Origin: Lichenicola sp964249735
GTDB taxonomy: Bacteria; Pseudomonadota; Alphaproteobacteria; Acetobacterales; Acetobacteraceae
Length of the DNA stretch: 64,000 nt
Assembly: GCA_964249735.1 (NCBI GenBank)
Contig: CAXUDP010000009.1
Coordinates: 1 to 64,000 of the forward strand
Direction of reading: 5' to 3'
A program made the position numbers and the translations under genes. Below are positions 9,025 through 17,189 of this stretch, piece after piece. Position 1 is the first letter of the stretch, and each line of letters begins with the position of its first letter. The notes below the pieces were generated by a model. That model saw nothing but the letters and a program-made list of their open reading frames with translations. It did no database searches and was not told the DNA's origin.

Positions 9025-9980
9025 CCGACGCCGACCTGATCACCGAGGTCGCCGGGCTGTACTACATCAACCGCCTGACCCAGGACGACCTTGCCAAGCA
9101 GTTCGGCACCTCGCGCTCGACCATCTCGCGGCTGCTGAAGCAGGCGCACGATTCCGGCATCGTCGAGATCCAGGTCAGGGCGCGGCCGGACCGCGCGCGC
9201 AGGATCGAGCAGGAGCTGCAGGCCCGCTTCGGCCTGTCCCGCCTGCTCTGCGCGATCGACCTGTTCGACCCGGTCAACCGCCGGCTGAACGTCGCCTCGC
9301 TGGTCGCCGGCTACCTCGACAAGGTGCTGGTGGACGGCACCACGGTGGCAGTCGGCATGGGACGCAACGTCAGCGCCATCACCGAGGGCCCCGGGCTGCC
9401 GCTGCCGCGCGACGTGCTGTTCGTGTCCGCGATCGGCGGCTCGGTGCAGAGCGGCGAGATGGTCAACGCCGACCACATCGCGCGCCGCCTCGCCGCCCGC
9501 TTCCGCGGCCGCAGCGAGACGTTGTACGCACCGGCGATCGTCGAGGACGAGACGCTGCGCCTGGCGCTGCTGCGCAACGACAACGTCCGGCGCACGCTCG
9601 ATCGCGGCCGCGGCGCCTCGATCGCGCTGATGGGCGTCGGCGACATGACCGAGGACAGCAACATGATACGCATGGGCTGGCTGTCCCCGCGCGAGGTGGC
9701 GCGAGCGCAGGCGACCGGCACCGTCGGCGACATCCTGGGCAACGACTTCATCGACATCCAGGGGCGGCCGTCGCGCACCATCGTCGCCGGGCGGGTGGTG
9801 GGGCTGACGCTGAAGGACCTGGAGGCGATCGAGGACGTGGTGGTGGTGGCGAGCGAGAACACCAAGGTTGGCATACTGCTTGGCGTGCTGCGCACCGGAG
9901 TGGTGGACACGCTGGCGACCACGCTGTCGAACGCGCAGGGCGTGCTCGACCTGGACGACGCGACGCGGGGCGACCGGTAG
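9021..9980 (+). CDS. SorC/DeoR-type sugar-binding transcriptional regulator
   Basis: A 319-residue regulator with an N-terminal helix-turn-helix (LTQDDLAKQFGTSRSTISRLLKQAHDSG split over residues 17-44) and a C-terminal sugar-phosphate-binding domain of the SorC class (VDGTTVAVGMGRNVSAI, FVSAIGGSVQ, ALMGVGDM). These proteins usually sense a phosphorylated intermediate, which fits the kinase directly upstream. ATG at 9021 overlaps the kinase stop; the open frame extends further upstream but only as a shadow of the kinase gene. It probably controls this operon, but its operator cannot be identified here. Confidence 0.87.
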   Translation: MTDADLITEVAGLYYINRLTQDDLAKQFGTSRSTISRLLKQAHDSGIVEIQVRARPDRARRIEQELQARFGLSRLLCAIDLFDPVNRRLNVASLVAGYLDKVLVDGTTVAVGMGRNVSAITEGPGLPLPRDVLFVSAIGGSVQSGEMVNADHIARRLAARFRGRSETLYAPAIVEDETLRLALLRNDNVRRTLDRGRGASIALMGVGDMTEDSNMIRMGWLSPREVARAQATGTVGDILGNDFIDIQGRPSRTIVAGRVVGLTLKDLEAIEDVVVVASENTKVGILLGVLRTGVVDTLATTLSNAQGVLDLDDATRGDR

Positions 9981-10027
9981 GGACGCGGCAACGGGCCGAA
10001 GCCGGACCCGCATGGAGGAGGCCGATC

Positions 10028-10789
10028 ATGGACACCAGCTTCGACAGCGCCTTCGACTTCACCGGCCAGGTGGTCCTGGTCACCGGCGGAGCGGCCGGGA
10101 TCGGGCAGGCGATGGCCGACGTGTTCGCAGGGCGCGGCGCACGCCTCGCCCTGCTGGACCGCGACGGGACGGTGGAAGCGACCGCCGCCGCCCTTCCCGG
10201 CACCGGCCATCTGGCACTCGTCGTCGACGTCACCGACACCGGCGCCCTGGAACAGGCGGTCGCCGCCGTGCTGGAGCGGCTCGGGCGGATCGACGTGCTG
10301 GTGAACAACGCCGGCATCGTCCGGCTGGCCCCGGCCGACAGCCTGACCGCGCTGGACTGGGACCTGACCATGGCGGTCAACCTGCGCGCGCCGTTCGTGC
10401 TGTCGCAGATCGTCGGCCGGCACATGCTCGAGCAGGGCTCCGGGCGCATCGTCAACCTGGCCAGCCAGGCCGGCCTGGTCGCGATCGACGGCCACCTGGC
10501 ATATTGCGCGTCCAAGGCGGCGATCATCAGCCTGACCAAGGTGCTGGCGCTGGAATGGGGTCCGCGCGGCATCACCGTGAACGCGATCAGCCCGACGGTT
10601 GTGGAAACCGAGCTTGGCAGGAAGGCCTGGGCTGGCGAGGTCGGCGAGGCGATGAAGCAGCTGATCCCGCGCCGCCGCTTCGCGCAGCCCGCCGAGATCG
10701 CCATGGCGGCGCTCTACCTCGCCAGCGGGGCGGCCGGCATGGTGAACGGCGAGAACCTGGTGGTGGATGGCGGCTACACGATCCGGTAG
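10028..10789 (+). CDS. SDR-family dehydrogenase (sugar alcohol dehydrogenase type)
   Basis: A 253-residue classical short-chain dehydrogenase: cofactor motif TGGAAGIGQ, NNAGIV, catalytic serine in NLASQAGLV, YxxxK in AYCASKAAI, and the C-terminal NGENLVVDGGYTIR. It resembles polyol dehydrogenases of the D-threitol/GolD group, which oxidise a secondary alcohol of a sugar alcohol with NAD(P)+. ATG at 10028 follows ATGGAGGAGGCCGATC. As the last gene of the importer operon (47 nt after the regulator) it probably catalyses an early catabolic step. Its 3' end lies in sequence repeated on the far side of the following N run. Confidence 0.85.
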   Translation: MDTSFDSAFDFTGQVVLVTGGAAGIGQAMADVFAGRGARLALLDRDGTVEATAAALPGTGHLALVVDVTDTGALEQAVAAVLERLGRIDVLVNNAGIVRLAPADSLTALDWDLTMAVNLRAPFVLSQIVGRHMLEQGSGRIVNLASQAGLVAIDGHLAYCASKAAIISLTKVLALEWGPRGITVNAISPTVVETELGRKAWAGEVGEAMKQLIPRRRFAQPAEIAMAALYLASGAAGMVNGENLVVDGGYTIR

Positions 10790-10975
10790 CGGTCGCGGCG
10801 GCTACAGGATCGGCTCCAGGNNNNNNNNNNNNNNNNNNNNNNNNNNNNNNNNNNNNNNNNNNNNNNNNNNNNNNNNNNNNNNNNNNNNNNNNNNNNNNNN
10901 NNNNNNNNNNNNNNNNNNNNGATGGCGGCTACACGATCCGGTAGCGGTCGCGGCGGCTACAGGATCGGCTCCAGG
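10766..10975. other. Scaffold gap of 100 N flanked by an identical 55-bp duplication (false gap)
   Basis: Positions 10821-10920 are exactly 100 N, the usual placeholder for unknown length. The 55 bases before the gap (10766-10820) are identical to the 55 bases after it (10921-10975). The simplest reading is that two contigs overlap by 55 bp and were not merged, so the true sequence has one copy and no gap. This copy holds the end of the SDR gene and the end of the converging lipoprotein gene, whose last codons appear on both sides. Confidence 0.85.
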
Positions 10976-11310
10976 TGCCAGACGCCGTAGGGCTGGCCGG
11001 CATACCGGTACGGGATCAGGCTTCCGGTTTCCGTCACGTCGTTGCTGTGTTTCAGTTCGGCATCGGCAACCGGCCGGATCGTGAACGGGACATGCGCGGC
11101 CAGGGCCATCCGCTGCAGGCCGATGTTGCCGGTCAGGTCGGGCTTGGTGACGTTGCAGGCATGCAGCGCCTGACCGAAGCCGTCGCCGTTCCCACGCGTC
11201 GCCGTCACCAGGCAGGCGACATCCGTGCCGGGAACGGGCCCGCGTGCCGGTGGCACGGCGCTGCAGGCCGCCAGAGCCGCGGCTCCTGCCAGAACACCCG
11301 TGATCCGCAT
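10957..11310 (-). CDS. Small putative lipoprotein, unknown function
   Basis: A 117-residue protein starting MRITGVLAGAAALAACS: a short signal sequence with a lipobox (LAAC) that would be cleaved and lipidated at cysteine 16. The mature part has two further cysteines (DVACLVTATRG and ALHACNVTKPD) that could form a disulphide, and ends PYGVWHLEPIL. I do not recognise a characterised family. ATG at 11310 is preceded by CCGGAGCGGG; the open frame upstream overlaps the next gene and is not supported. The C-terminal codons lie at the edge of the 55-bp sequence duplicated around the N run. Confidence 0.7.
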   Translation of the reverse strand: MRITGVLAGAAALAACSAVPPARGPVPGTDVACLVTATRGNGDGFGQALHACNVTKPDLTGNIGLQRMALAAHVPFTIRPVADAELKHSNDVTETGSLIPYRYAGQPYGVWHLEPIL

Positions 11311-11351
11311 CCCGCTCCGGCGGAATCGTATTGTTTTGTCTCCGTGCACAG

Positions 11352-11657
11352 TCACGAAGTCGAGCGTGCGCACAGCACTCCTGCGATCGTCGTCCACTCC
11401 TCCTCGACCGTGGCGCGCGACGCCGTCTGGCCGGCGCGGCGATACCAGTAGCCGGCATTGGCCTGGTCGCCCTCCACGCGGTGCAGGTAGGCGTGCACCC
11501 AGTCGCAATCCGGCTCGCCCTCCCCCTGCTGAGCGCAGTCATGCGCGCGGTTCCAGTCGTCCCGGCCGGCCCACCACAGTGCCTGCAGGGCGAGCGACAG
11601 GTCCGCCGGCGGCGTTGCCTTCGACAGGCTGTCCCGGAGCGTCTCGAACGATGTCAT
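11352..11657 (-). CDS. Conserved small protein, unknown function
   Basis: A 101-residue, probably cytoplasmic protein (MTSFETLRDSLSKATPPADL) rich in Trp and His: LALQALWWAGRDDWNRAHDCAQQ, DWVHAYLHRVEGD and AGYWYRRAGQ. The pattern looks like a short all-helical TPR/Sel1-like repeat protein. Similar small proteins occur in other alphaproteobacteria, but I cannot give a function. ATG at 11657 follows GGAAGGAAGAC, a good ribosome site, so the longer frame to 11807 is rejected. It lies 41 nt upstream of the lipoprotein gene on the same strand and is divergent from the glutathione transferase gene. Confidence 0.7.
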   Translation of the reverse strand: MTSFETLRDSLSKATPPADLSLALQALWWAGRDDWNRAHDCAQQGEGEPDCDWVHAYLHRVEGDQANAGYWYRRAGQTASRATVEEEWTTIAGVLCARSTS

Positions 11658-11811
11658 GTCGTCTTCCTTCCAGGGGTCAGGATGCCAGGCCCGACGCGCT
11701 GCCTCCTGGATGAAGCGGATCCGGCGCCTGCCGGGTTGCATGACCGCCGCCCACCCCTTGTGCCGCCTCCACGCCGCAGGTTCACTGCCGGCCGACAGGA
11801 GGAGCACGGCG

Positions 11812-12504
11812 ATGATCCGCTTCCACTACAGCCTGGCGCCGAACCCCATGAAGGTGGCGCTGTTCCTGGAGGAGGCGGGACTGGCCTACGAGCCGGTCCC
11901 GGTCGACACCCGCAAGGGCGAGCAGTTCGCACCCGCCTACGCTGCGCTCAACCCGAACAACAAGGTGCCGTGCATCGAGGACGGGGACGCGGTGGTGTTC
12001 GACAGCAACGCCATCCTGCTCTACCTGGCCGAGAAGACCGGCCGGTTCCTGCCCGCAAGTCCCACCGCACGCGGCGAGATGCTGTCCTGGCTCATGTTCG
12101 TCGCCACCGGCATCGGGCCATACTCGGGGCAGGCGGTGCATTTCCGCCATTTTGCGCCCGAGCCCAAGGAGTATGCGGTCCGCCGCTACCTGTTCGAGGC
12201 GGAGCGGCACTGGGGCATCCTGGACGCGCGCCTGGCCGGCCGGCGTTATGTGCTCGGTGACGAGTACACGATCGTGGACATGGCGGCGTGGGGCTGGGCG
12301 CGGATGGTGCCCTTCGTGCTGGGTGCGGGCCCGAGCGACCAGTCGGTCTGGACCGGGCTGCCCAACCTGAAGCGCCTCCTGGACGAGATCAGCGCCCGGC
12401 CGGCGGCCGAGCGGGCGGTGGCGCTCAAGGACCGGCACGCCTTCAAGACGGAGATGGACGACGAGGCGCGCCGGCACATGTTCCGTCATACGGTCGCTGT
12501 CTGA
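11812..12504 (+). CDS. Glutathione S-transferase family protein (YfcG-like)
   Basis: A 230-residue protein with an N-terminal thioredoxin-like GST domain (MKVALFLEEAGLAYEPVPVD, the cis-proline in NNKVPCIED, and DSNAILLYLAEKTGRFLP for glutathione gamma-glutamyl binding) and an all-helical C-terminal domain containing YTIVDMAAWGWARM, the usual N-capping box. It resembles the Nu-class/YfcG group, which acts as a disulphide-bond oxidoreductase more often than as a classical transferase. ATG at 11812 is supported by AGGAGGAGC. The gene is a single unit, convergent with the iron-type dehydrogenase gene. Confidence 0.87.
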   Translation: MIRFHYSLAPNPMKVALFLEEAGLAYEPVPVDTRKGEQFAPAYAALNPNNKVPCIEDGDAVVFDSNAILLYLAEKTGRFLPASPTARGEMLSWLMFVATGIGPYSGQAVHFRHFAPEPKEYAVRRYLFEAERHWGILDARLAGRRYVLGDEYTIVDMAAWGWARMVPFVLGAGPSDQSVWTGLPNLKRLLDEISARPAAERAVALKDRHAFKTEMDDEARRHMFRHTVAV

Positions 12505-12528
12505 CGGCACAAGCCGGCTTGCCGCCGG

Positions 12529-13659
12529 TCAAAGGCTCTCGACGAGAAGCCGGTCGTAGTCCGCCGCCCCGAGCGGCTGCGGGTTCGTCGCGGTGGAATG
12601 GTCGCGCAGGGCGGCCTCCCCGATCCCGACCAGATGCTCCTCGCGGACGCCCATCTCCGACAGGCGCGCCGGCAGGCCGAGCTCCCGGTTGAGGCGGAGG
12701 ATCGCCTCCGCCACGTCGGCATCCTCGGCAAGGCCCATGGCGCGGCGCAGCGCCGGGAGCCTGGGCCCGATCGCCGGCCCGTTGAACCGCAGCACGGCCG
12801 GGAGCAGCACGGCGTTGAGCGTGCCGTGGTGCAGCCGCAGCGCGTGCAGGCCGCCCAAGGGATGCGACAGGCCGTGCACCGCGCCTAGGCCCTTCTGGAA
12901 CGTCATGCCGCCTTCCAGCGCGGCCATCATCATCTCCGTCCGCGCGTCCAGCGAGGCGCCGTTTCGGGCCGCCTCGACGATGCAGCGGACTGCCCGCGAC
13001 AGGCCGTCGAGCGCGATCGCGTCCGCCGGCGGGTTGTAGCGGGGGCTGAGAAAGGTCTCGATGCAGTGGGTGACGGCGTCCATGCCGGTGGCGGCGGTCA
13101 GCCGCGGCGGCAGGCCGAGGGTCAGCTCGGGGTCGCACACCGCCGCGCGTGGGATCATGTGCGGCGAGATGATGCCGAGCTTGCGGCCATCGCCCAGGGT
13201 GATGAGCGCTGCCCGACCGACCTCGCTTCCGGTTCCGGCCGTGGTCGGCACGGCGATCACCGGCGGCTTGGCGTCGGTGATCCGCGGCGTCCCGCCGTTG
13301 ATCGCGGCATACTGTTCCAGAGGGCCCGGATGGGTCGCCAGCAGAGACACCGCCTTGGCGAGGTCGATCGGCGAGCCGCCGCCGATGCCGACGATGCCGT
13401 CGCACCCGTGCTCGCGGAGGAACCCGAGGCCAGCCTGTGCGGCCTCCTCCGTGGGATTCTCGGGACACGCGTCGAACACCGGGACCGGGCCCAGGCCCGC
13501 CGCCGCCACCTGTTCGATCAGTCCCGCCGCGACGACGCCCCGGTCGGTGACGATCATCGGCCGGGTCACGCCGGCCGCGTCGAGCTCGTCGCGCAGCAGG
13601 CATCGTGCACCAGCGCCGAACTGGATGCGGGTCAGGTAGGTGATGAGGTGCACGGGCAT
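12529..13659 (-). CDS. Iron-type (group III) alcohol dehydrogenase
   Basis: A 376-residue member of the Fe-ADH/maleylacetate-reductase superfamily. The N-terminal domain carries the NAD-binding GIGGGSPIDLAKAV and PTTAGTGSEV; the C-terminal helical domain has the metal-binding histidines in VHGLSHPLGG and HALRLHHGTLN. Such enzymes oxidise primary alcohols or polyols or reduce aldehydes and maleylacetate. It is the last gene of the five-gene importer operon, starting 5 nt after the second permease stop, so it probably acts on the imported compound or its product. ATG at 13659 gives the normal family start (MPVHLITYLTRIQFGAG). Confidence 0.88.
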   Translation of the reverse strand: MPVHLITYLTRIQFGAGARCLLRDELDAAGVTRPMIVTDRGVVAAGLIEQVAAAGLGPVPVFDACPENPTEEAAQAGLGFLREHGCDGIVGIGGGSPIDLAKAVSLLATHPGPLEQYAAINGGTPRITDAKPPVIAVPTTAGTGSEVGRAALITLGDGRKLGIISPHMIPRAAVCDPELTLGLPPRLTAATGMDAVTHCIETFLSPRYNPPADAIALDGLSRAVRCIVEAARNGASLDARTEMMMAALEGGMTFQKGLGAVHGLSHPLGGLHALRLHHGTLNAVLLPAVLRFNGPAIGPRLPALRRAMGLAEDADVAEAILRLNRELGLPARLSEMGVREEHLVGIGEAALRDHSTATNPQPLGAADYDRLLVESL

Positions 13660-13664
13660 GGTGC

Positions 13665-14654
13665 CTATGCCGCCCGCTGCCGGGTCAGGCCGGACTGCAC
13701 GATCACCGCCAGCAGCAGGAAGGCGCCGCTGGCCAGGCCCTGGTAGGCGGCACTCAGCGAGCCGATCTGGTTGATGACGTTCTCGATCACGCCCAGCAGC
13801 AGCACGCCGGACAGGGCGCCCAGCATGGTGCCGACGCCGCCGGTCAGCAGCACGCCGCCGATCACCGCGGCGGCGATCGACTGCAGCTCGTAGCCGGTGC
13901 CGGCAGAGGACAGCCCAGAGGACAGGTGCGCCGCCAGCAGCGCGCCGGCGAGGCCGGCAAGCGTGCCGGACAGGCAGTAGGTGGCGATCTTCACCCGCTC
14001 GACGCGCACGCCGAGCATCCGCGCCGCCTCCTCGTTGCCGCCTATCGCGAACACCGCGGCGCCATACCGGGTGCGGTTCAGCACGACGGCGGCAAGCGCG
14101 TAAGCAACAAGCAGGATCACCACCAGGTTGCCGATGCCGAAGGCGGCGCCGTTGGCGATCCGCCCGAACCAGCCCGGATCGGCGATCACCAGGCTTTCGC
14201 CGGCCAGCAGCACCGCCAGCCCCTTCAGGGCCAGCAGGGCGGCCAGGGTGACGATGAACGGCGCCATGCGCGCCCGCACGATCAGCAGCCCGTCGATCAG
14301 CCCGACCGCGAGGCCTACCGCCATGGGCAGGGCGAGCGCCGCCAGCGTGCCGTACGGGGCGGCATAGGCGGCAAGCACGGTGCCGAGCCCGACCATGGAG
14401 CCCACCGACAGGTCGAACCCGCCCAGGATCACCACGAAGGTCTGCCCGATCGCCACCAGCCCGAGGAAGCTCGCCGCGGTGACGATGTCGTCGAGGTTGC
14501 CCGGATGCAGGAAGTCGGGAAACACCAGCCCGGCGGCCAGGGCGGCCACCACCAGCACCACGATCGCGCCGCGCGCCTGGATCAGGCCGACGATTCGCGT
14601 CCGCGACTCGGCACGCGCCTCGGCCGCGTCCGGTGTCGCCATGGTGGCGCTCAT
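13665..14654 (-). CDS. Sugar ABC transporter permease 2 (YjfF/RbsC-like)
   Basis: A 329-residue polytopic permease with CUT2 hallmarks: IGQTFVVILGGFDLSVGSMVG, MAPFIVTLAALLALKG, and SIAAAVIGGVLLTGGVG. Together with the permease encoded just upstream it would form a heterodimeric channel, as in the YtfT-YjfF galactofuranose importer. ATG at 14654 overlaps the stop of permease 1 (ATGA), which points to translational coupling and stoichiometric synthesis. The first 30 residues are charged and probably cytoplasmic. Confidence 0.9.
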   Translation of the reverse strand: MSATMATPDAAEARAESRTRIVGLIQARGAIVVLVVAALAAGLVFPDFLHPGNLDDIVTAASFLGLVAIGQTFVVILGGFDLSVGSMVGLGTVLAAYAAPYGTLAALALPMAVGLAVGLIDGLLIVRARMAPFIVTLAALLALKGLAVLLAGESLVIADPGWFGRIANGAAFGIGNLVVILLVAYALAAVVLNRTRYGAAVFAIGGNEEAARMLGVRVERVKIATYCLSGTLAGLAGALLAAHLSSGLSSAGTGYELQSIAAAVIGGVLLTGGVGTMLGALSGVLLLGVIENVINQIGSLSAAYQGLASGAFLLLAVIVQSGLTRQRAA

Positions 14655-15637
14655 GCCGCACCGCGTCGGAGGTAGAGGGCGCCGACGATGAACGCCGCCT
14701 TCAGGATCTGCGCGTAGTTGGCGTTCACGTTGTTCATGATGAAGGAGGCATCCAGCACCACCAGCAGCAGCACGCCGAATACCGTGCCGAGCGTCGAGAT
14801 GCGCCCGCCCGACAGCGGCGTGCCGCCGATCACCGCGGCGGCGATGGCGTCGAGCTCGAACTGCACGCCGATGTAGTTGGCATCCGCCGCCCCCAGCCGC
14901 GCGGTGGCGAACACCCCGGCCAGGCCCGCGAGCAGCCCGGACAGCCCGTAAACGAAGGCCAGCGTCGAGCGCACCGGATGCCCGGCCAGCGTCGCCGCGG
15001 TGCGGCTGGCGCCGACGAACAGGGCGTAGCGCCCGGGCAGGGTGCGTCGCACCACGAAGGCGAACAGCGCCGCCAGCAGCAGCGACACGATCGCCACCAC
15101 CGGGATGCCGAGCGGCGCCATCTGGCCCAGCGCCGGGATCGGGCCGCCGAACGGCAGGTCCACCCGGGCGCCGCCCAGCAGCGCCTGGGCCAGGCCACGC
15201 GCGGCCACCAGCAACGCCAGCGAGGAGATCAGCGGCGCGATACGCAGCAGCGCCACCAGCAGCCCGTTGAGCACGCCGCAGGCGAGTCCGGCGGCGATGC
15301 CGGCGCCGATCGCCAGCCCCTGCCCCGCATCCACGGTGAGCCCGATCACCGCCGAGGACAGCGCCATCACCGAGCCCACCGACAGGTCGATGCCGCGCGT
15401 GCCGATCGCCAGCGACTGGCCGAGTGCGATCAGGATCAGCGGCGCCGCCTCGAACAGCAGCGAGCGGATCACCGTCGGGTTGCGGAACCCGGGCGTCACC
15501 AGCAGGTCGAACGCGACCAGGGCTACGAAGGCGACGTAGACGCTCTGCGCCCGCCAGTCGATCGACAGGCGGCGTCCGCCCACGGGCCCGGGAGCGCCGC
15601 GTTCCGCGATCCGCCCGTCCGGAACCGCGGCGGTCAC
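14651..15637 (-). CDS. Sugar ABC transporter permease 1 (YtfT/RbsC-like)
   Basis: A 328-residue permease with IALGQSLAIGTRGIDLSVGS, IAPLISSLALLVAARG and DAIAAAVIGGTPLSGGR. GTG at 15637 overlaps the ATPase stop (GTGA) and is followed by a 28-residue cytoplasmic leader; the open frame continues upstream only as an antisense-like shadow of the ATPase gene. Paired with permease 2, it gives the SBP-ATPase-permease-permease order seen in ytfQ-ytfR-ytfT-yjfF. Confidence 0.9.
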   Translation of the reverse strand: MTAAVPDGRIAERGAPGPVGGRRLSIDWRAQSVYVAFVALVAFDLLVTPGFRNPTVIRSLLFEAAPLILIALGQSLAIGTRGIDLSVGSVMALSSAVIGLTVDAGQGLAIGAGIAAGLACGVLNGLLVALLRIAPLISSLALLVAARGLAQALLGGARVDLPFGGPIPALGQMAPLGIPVVAIVSLLLAALFAFVVRRTLPGRYALFVGASRTAATLAGHPVRSTLAFVYGLSGLLAGLAGVFATARLGAADANYIGVQFELDAIAAAVIGGTPLSGGRISTLGTVFGVLLLVVLDASFIMNNVNANYAQILKAAFIVGALYLRRGAA

Positions 15638-17178
15638 GGCGCGGCTCCATGCGCTGGCGCGTCCGCAGCAGCGCCGCCGGCAAGCAGCGCCAGCACGTCG
15701 TCGCTGTCGCGGCCGGCGGTGTCCAGGCCGCCGGTCACCCGTCCTTCGTCCAGCACCACCAGGCGGTCCGACAGCTCGACCACCTCCTCCAGCTCCGACG
15801 ACGTCACCAGCACCCCCAGCCCTTCCGCCGCCAGGCCGCGCACCACCCGGTGCACCTCCGCCTTGGCGCCGACGTCGATGCCGCGCGTCGGGTCGTCCAG
15901 CATCACCATGCGGGGCTCGGTGCACAGCGCGCGCGCGATCAGCACCTTCTGCTGGTTGCCGCCGGACAAGGAGGTGATCGGCGCGTCCGGGCCGGCCGCC
16001 TTGACGCCCAGCGACTGCACGTAGCGGCGCACCATGTCGTCGCGCCGCCTCCGGGAGATCACGCCGAAGCGCGAGATGCGCGGCAGCACCGCCGCGGTCA
16101 GGTTCTCGGCCACCGAAAGCTGCGCGAATACCCCTTCCGAGCGGCGATCCTCCGACAGGAAGGCAAGGCCGCGTCGTATGCTTTCCGACGGCCGCGGGTT
16201 GCCGATGCGCCGTCCTGCCACCGACACCGTGCCGCGGTCCGGCTTCTCGGCACCGTAGATGGTCTTGAAGGTTTCGGTGCGGCCGGAGCCGAGCAGCCCG
16301 GCCAGGCCGACGATCTCGCCGCGACGCACGGTGAGCGACACGTCGCGCACCCGGTGCCGCCAGGACAGGCCCTCGACCGCCAGCGCCACCGCCGCATCCG
16401 CCTTGTGCTGCCCGTCCTGCACGCCCTGCGCCTCACTGCGCTCTTTCTGCGCCGCCACCTGCTCCCGCCCCAGCATGGCGGCCACCAGCCGCGCACGCGG
16501 CAGGGAAGCGGTTGGCTCGCTCGCCACCACCGCGCCGTCGCGCAGCACGGTCAGCCGGTCGCACAGGCGGTAGCATTCCGACAACCGGTGGCTTACATAG
16601 ATCAGCCCGATGCCGTCGCGACGCAGTTGCTCGACCACGCCGTAGAGCAGCTCCACCTCGGCGCCGGACAGGGCCGAGGTGGGCTCGTCCAAGATCACCG
16701 CGCGGGCACCGAGCGACACCACCCGGGCGATCGAGATCAGCTGCTGCAGCCCCAATCCCAGCGTGCGCAGGGTCCGCCTTGGGTCGATCTCCAGCCGGTA
16801 GCGCCGGAGCAGCGCGCGGGCGTCCTCGACCATGCGCGCCCGGTCCACCAGCATCCCGAACCGGCGCGGCTCACGGCCGAGGAACAGGTTGTCGGCGACG
16901 CTGCGCTCAGGGATCAGGTTGATCTCCTGATACACCGCCGCGACGCCTGCCGCCTGCGCCGCGCGCGGGCTGTCGAACGATACGGGCCGCCCGTCGAGCA
17001 GGATGCTGCCGCCGTCCGGCCGGTTCAGGCCGGTGAGCAGCTTGATCAGCGTCGACTTGCCGGCGCCGTTCTCGCCCATCAGCCCGTGCACCTCGCCGGC
17101 CCTGAGGTCGAACGACACGTCCCGGAGGGCGCGGACCGGCCCGAACGTCTTGACCAGCCCGCGCGTCTCCAGCAGCAC
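15634..17178 (-). CDS. Sugar ABC transporter ATP-binding protein (YtfR/RbsA-like)
   Basis: A 514-residue duplicated ATPase. Domain 1: Walker A GENGAGKST (residues 35-43), signature region LGLGLQQLISIARVVS (diverged), Walker B AVILDEPTSAL. Domain 2: degenerate P-loop GLLGSGRTE, intact LSGGNQQKVLIARAL and Walker B MVMLDDPTRGIDVG, where the usual DEP is DDP. That last change removes the catalytic glutamate of domain 2, which is already non-canonical in RbsA-type proteins. GTG at 17178 is the start that gives the family N-terminus. The binding-protein gene ends 11 nt upstream. Confidence 0.9.
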   Translation of the reverse strand: MLLETRGLVKTFGPVRALRDVSFDLRAGEVHGLMGENGAGKSTLIKLLTGLNRPDGGSILLDGRPVSFDSPRAAQAAGVAAVYQEINLIPERSVADNLFLGREPRRFGMLVDRARMVEDARALLRRYRLEIDPRRTLRTLGLGLQQLISIARVVSLGARAVILDEPTSALSGAEVELLYGVVEQLRRDGIGLIYVSHRLSECYRLCDRLTVLRDGAVVASEPTASLPRARLVAAMLGREQVAAQKERSEAQGVQDGQHKADAAVALAVEGLSWRHRVRDVSLTVRRGEIVGLAGLLGSGRTETFKTIYGAEKPDRGTVSVAGRRIGNPRPSESIRRGLAFLSEDRRSEGVFAQLSVAENLTAAVLPRISRFGVISRRRRDDMVRRYVQSLGVKAAGPDAPITSLSGGNQQKVLIARALCTEPRMVMLDDPTRGIDVGAKAEVHRVVRGLAAEGLGVLVTSSELEEVVELSDRLVVLDEGRVTGGLDTAGRDSDDVLALLAGGAAADAPAHGAAP

Positions 17179-17189
17179 AGCGGAAGCCC

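Noticed and set aside
10766..10975. The two 55-bp copies as attachment sites or direct repeats of an integrated element
   Set aside because: Exactly 100 N lie between them and both copies span the same gene ends, which is better explained by unmerged overlapping contigs.
12529..14661. Fusion of the iron dehydrogenase with an upstream 330-codon extension
   Set aside because: The extension is permease 2 read in the wrong frame; the dehydrogenase family start is at 13659.
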